This document shows positions 12,270 through 14,305 of a stretch of DNA of 14,305 bases, in pieces; position 1 is the first letter of the stretch; each line of letters begins with the position of its first letter. The position numbers and the translations under genes were made by a program. This DNA comes from CAYUUP01 sp964447925 (GTDB lineage Bacteria; Bacillota; Clostridia; Oscillospirales; Oscillospiraceae). Location of the stretch: positions 1 to 14,305 of the forward strand of contig CAYUUP010000034.1 of the NCBI GenBank assembly GCA_964447925.1, in the 5' to 3' direction. The notes below the pieces were generated by a model. That model saw only the letters and a list, made by a program, of their open reading frames with translations. It was not told where the DNA came from and searched no databases.

Positions 12270-13341
12270 GATTTCCCTGCGGGACGGGCTGACGTTACTT
12301 TTTGTGGCCCTGCTGCCCAGCCTGGTGCGTATTCTGCCCCGGGACACCGGGGAGATTGCGGGAAAGGCAGCCTGGTTAACGCCTCTGCTGGCCCTTTTGC
12401 CCTTGCTGGTTATGCTGGCGGTTCTGTCCTGGGCTTTCCGCCGCCTGCCAGAGGAGGCCGGGCTGGGGGAGCTGTATCAAATTGCCTTTGGCATCTGGCC
12501 GGGACGGATCCTGGCGGGGATCACCGGCCTGTGGCTCTGGCTGCTGGCGGCAGAGGCTTACCGCTTTTTTGCCGAGCGCTTTGTAGCCTCCATCTATCCG
12601 GAAGTCTCCCTGTGGCTTTTTACGGCGGTGCTGGGAGGGCTGGCGGCCTGGATCTGCCTGGGCAAGCTGGGGGCCCTCTGCCGCATGGGGCGCGTCTTTT
12701 TCTACGCAGTCTCGGTGGCTCTGGCTGGGATGCTGCTGTTGAGCCTGCCAAAGCTGCGAATCTACAATGTCTGGCCTGTCTGGGTGGACGATTTGCCGGG
12801 GGCAGTTGCCTCCATGCCCCCTCTCCTGGCTACCCTGGGTTATGGCATTCTGGCAGCTCTGCTGGGGGGCCATGTCCTCCGGCAGCGGAATGGCCAGAGA
12901 CAGGCCTTCTGGTGGATTTTGGTCTACTGCCTGATGCTGGCGGTGTTGTCCGCCGCAGTGCTGGCTGTCTTTGGACCAGATATGTCCACCCGGCTCCAGC
13001 AGCCCCTCTTTGCCCTGGCTAAGGAGATTGGCATTCCCGGAGCAATTGAACGGGTGGAATCGGTGATGACAGCGGTGTGGATGTGTACCGATGTAGCTCT
13101 GGTGCCGCTGCTGCTGCTCACCGGCTGGAAGGGTGTTCGGCTGGCCCTTGGGAGCCGGGGGAAACAGACCTGGGCAGCGGCTGTGGCCCTGCTGCTGATT
13201 CCAACCTCGGTATATATGACCTCCTCCGTCTTTGCGCTGGAGAAATTTCACCGGCGGATTACAGTACCGGGGACGCTGATCCTGGCCTATCTGCTGCCGC
13301 TGCTGGCGGCAGCTGTGGCCAAGCTGCGGCAGAGGCTTTGA
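12256..13341 (+). CDS. GerAB/ArcD/ProY family spore germination permease, B subunit
   Basis: The protein has 361 residues and about ten hydrophobic segments across its whole length, matching GerAB-type members of the APC transporter superfamily (usually about 365 residues). The N-terminus ISLRDGLTLLFVALLPSLVR forms the first segment. In characterised receptors the B subunit binds the germinant amino acid or other small ligand; which ligand is bound here cannot be read. ATG 12256 has GGGAGG 9 bases upstream and lies within the last codons of the C-subunit gene (14-base overlap), so translation is probably coupled. Alternative upstream start codons in the frame lie deep in the C-subunit gene. 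Its TGA stop is part of the -35 element of the next gene's promoter. Confidence 0.92.
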   Translation: MERDKISLRDGLTLLFVALLPSLVRILPRDTGEIAGKAAWLTPLLALLPLLVMLAVLSWAFRRLPEEAGLGELYQIAFGIWPGRILAGITGLWLWLLAAEAYRFFAERFVASIYPEVSLWLFTAVLGGLAAWICLGKLGALCRMGRVFFYAVSVALAGMLLLSLPKLRIYNVWPVWVDDLPGAVASMPPLLATLGYGILAALLGGHVLRQRNGQRQAFWWILVYCLMLAVLSAAVLAVFGPDMSTRLQQPLFALAKEIGIPGAIERVESVMTAVWMCTDVALVPLLLLTGWKGVRLALGSRGKQTWAAAVALLLIPTSVYMTSSVFALEKFHRRITVPGTLILAYLLPLLAAAVAKLRQRL

Positions 13342-13366
13342 CAAATCGGCGCCCTTCGTATATAAT
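13338..13366 (+). promoter_or_regulatory. Full-consensus sigma-A promoter for the methionyl-tRNA synthetase gene
   Basis: -35 TTGACA (13338-13343), exactly 17 bases, -10 TATAAT (13361-13366): all twelve positions match. The TGA inside the -35 is the stop codon of the germination permease gene. Transcription would start near 13373, leaving a leader of about 53 bases, too short for a T-box riboswitch. Confidence 0.88.
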
Positions 13367-13425
13367 AATGTCTGCGGTTCTCTTTCATTCGGAGACCCGA
13401 CGCTGACAGGGAGGCGACTTGCGCT

Positions 13426-14305
13426 ATGAATCAAAAGAAATTCTATATCACAACACCTATCTATTATCCCTCGGACAAGCTCCACATCGGCCATGCCTAC
13501 TGCACCACGGCCGCCGATGCCATGGCCCGGTATAAGCGGCTGTGCGGCTATGACGTGATGTTTTTAACCGGCACCGATGAACACGGTGTCAACATCGAGA
13601 CAAAGGCTGCTGCCGCCGGCGTTACTCCCCAGCAGTTTGTGGATCGTATTGTCACCGGGCCAAAGGGGATCACAGACCTGTGGAAGCTGATGAATATCTC
13701 CAATGACCGCTTCATTCGCACCACAGATGATTACCATGTGGAATCCATTCAGAAAATATTCAAGAAGATGTATGACAAGGGTGACATCTATAAGGGTGTC
13801 TACCGGGGCAAATATTGCAAGCCTTGCGAGTCCTTTTGGACGGAGAGCCAGCTGGTGGATGGGAAATGCCCAGACTGCGGCCGGGAGGTGCAGGATGCCC
13901 AGGAGGAGGCGTATTTCTTCCGGCTGTCCAAGTACGCTGAACCAGTGCGCCGACTGCTGGTGGATACTGATTTTCTGGAACCCCGCTCCCGTGTCCATGA
14001 GATGGTGAACAACTTTATTGATCCGGGACTGGAGGATCTGTGCGTCTCCCGCACTAGCTTCACCTGGGGTGTGCCGGTGGACTTTGACCCCGGCCATGTG
14101 GTTTATGTCTGGGTGGATGCCCTCTTCAACTACATGACCGCCTTGGGCTTTATGAACGACCGCTATGACGATGTAGAGAAGTACTGGCCCGCCGATGTCC
14201 ATTTCATTGGCAAGGAGATCGTCCGTTTCCATGCCATCATTTGGCCCGCCATGCTGATGTGCATGGAGCTGCCCCTGCCCAAGAAAATTTTCGGCCACGG
14301 CTGGC
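13426..14305 (+). CDS. metG: Methionyl-tRNA synthetase, N-terminal part (3' end outside window)
   Basis: The frame stays open from ATG 13426 to the window end, 293 residues. Class I synthetase marks are KFYITTPIYYP with HIGH at 20-23, LTGTDEHG (48-54), a zinc knuckle with Cys131, Cys134, Cys148 and Cys151, VYVWVDALFNY (226-236) and GKEIVRFHAIIWPAML (262-277), all characteristic of MetRS. The KMSKS loop and the anticodon-binding domain must lie beyond the window. The enzyme charges tRNA-Met in the cytoplasm and is essential. AGGGAGG lies 11 bases before the ATG, and a full-consensus promoter precedes it, fitting strong constitutive expression. It is placed after a sporulation-stage operon but has its own promoter, so it does not depend on it. 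Confidence 0.97.
   Translation, partial: MNQKKFYITTPIYYPSDKLHIGHAYCTTAADAMARYKRLCGYDVMFLTGTDEHGVNIETKAAAAGVTPQQFVDRIVTGPKGITDLWKLMNISNDRFIRTTDDYHVESIQKIFKKMYDKGDIYKGVYRGKYCKPCESFWTESQLVDGKCPDCGREVQDAQEEAYFFRLSKYAEPVRRLLVDTDFLEPRSRVHEMVNNFIDPGLEDLCVSRTSFTWGVPVDFDPGHVVYVWVDALFNYMTALGFMNDRYDDVEKYWPADVHFIGKEIVRFHAIIWPAMLMCMELPLPKKIFGHGW

Noticed and set aside
13373..13425. T-box or other riboswitch in the metG leader
   Set aside because: The leader is only about 53 bases and has no specifier stem or terminator.
12376..13494. 372-codon open frame on the minus strand opposite the germination permease and metG start
   Set aside because: Gln/His/Pro-rich translation typical of the antisense of a hydrophobic GC-rich gene; it crosses two well supported genes.

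Overview
The window looks like a chromosomal segment of a GC-rich, endospore-forming Clostridia-type Firmicute, perhaps a gut Oscillospiraceae relative. The grounds are a complete GerA-type spore germinant receptor operon, strong AGGAGG-type ribosome binding sites, GTG and TTG starts, a DegV protein and a PhoU-fused Na/Pi cotransporter. The genus is inference; the gene types are read from sequence. No transposase, phage gene, CRISPR array, tRNA or rRNA was seen.

Layout. (1) 1-348, plus: C-terminal end of a patatin-like phospholipase. (2) 349-651: noncoding, with an exact 15-bp tandem repeat and a perfect 12-bp-stem hairpin that probably ends the leftward degV transcript. (3) 652-2444, minus: a membrane protein with a rhomboid/derlin-like fold and a C-terminal zinc-binding tail, then a DegV fatty-acid-binding protein, with a promoter at 2481-2509. 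(4) 2597-4402, minus: a Na/Pi cotransporter with a C-terminal PhoU-like domain, from its own promoter at 4507-4535. (5) 4403-4788: divergent control region holding a promoter for each direction, an 18-bp dyad and a 5'-UTR hairpin. (6) 4789-9348, plus: an apparent four-gene operon (a 650-residue flavin/Fe-S ene-reductase of the Old Yellow Enzyme/2,4-dienoyl-CoA reductase type, a LysR regulator and two short-chain dehydrogenases), closed by a strong terminator at 9367-9400. (7) 9554-13341, plus: spore germination operon in the order A-C-B. (8) 13426 to the window end, plus: methionyl-tRNA synthetase, cut by the window edge, with a full-consensus sigma-A promoter whose -35 overlaps the last codons of the germination operon.

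The most interesting part is region 6. An ene-reductase of the BaiCD/BaiH/enoate-reductase/daidzein-reductase class, co-transcribed with two SDR oxidoreductases and its own LysR regulator, has the composition of a pathway that reduces an enone or enoate and interconverts neighbouring hydroxyl and keto groups. Gut bacteria use such sets on bile acids, steroids, isoflavones and aryl acrylates. The substrate cannot be read from the sequence. A dyad centred about 65 bp upstream of the predicted transcription start sits where LysR regulators usually bind, so the operon may be substrate-induced and self-regulated.
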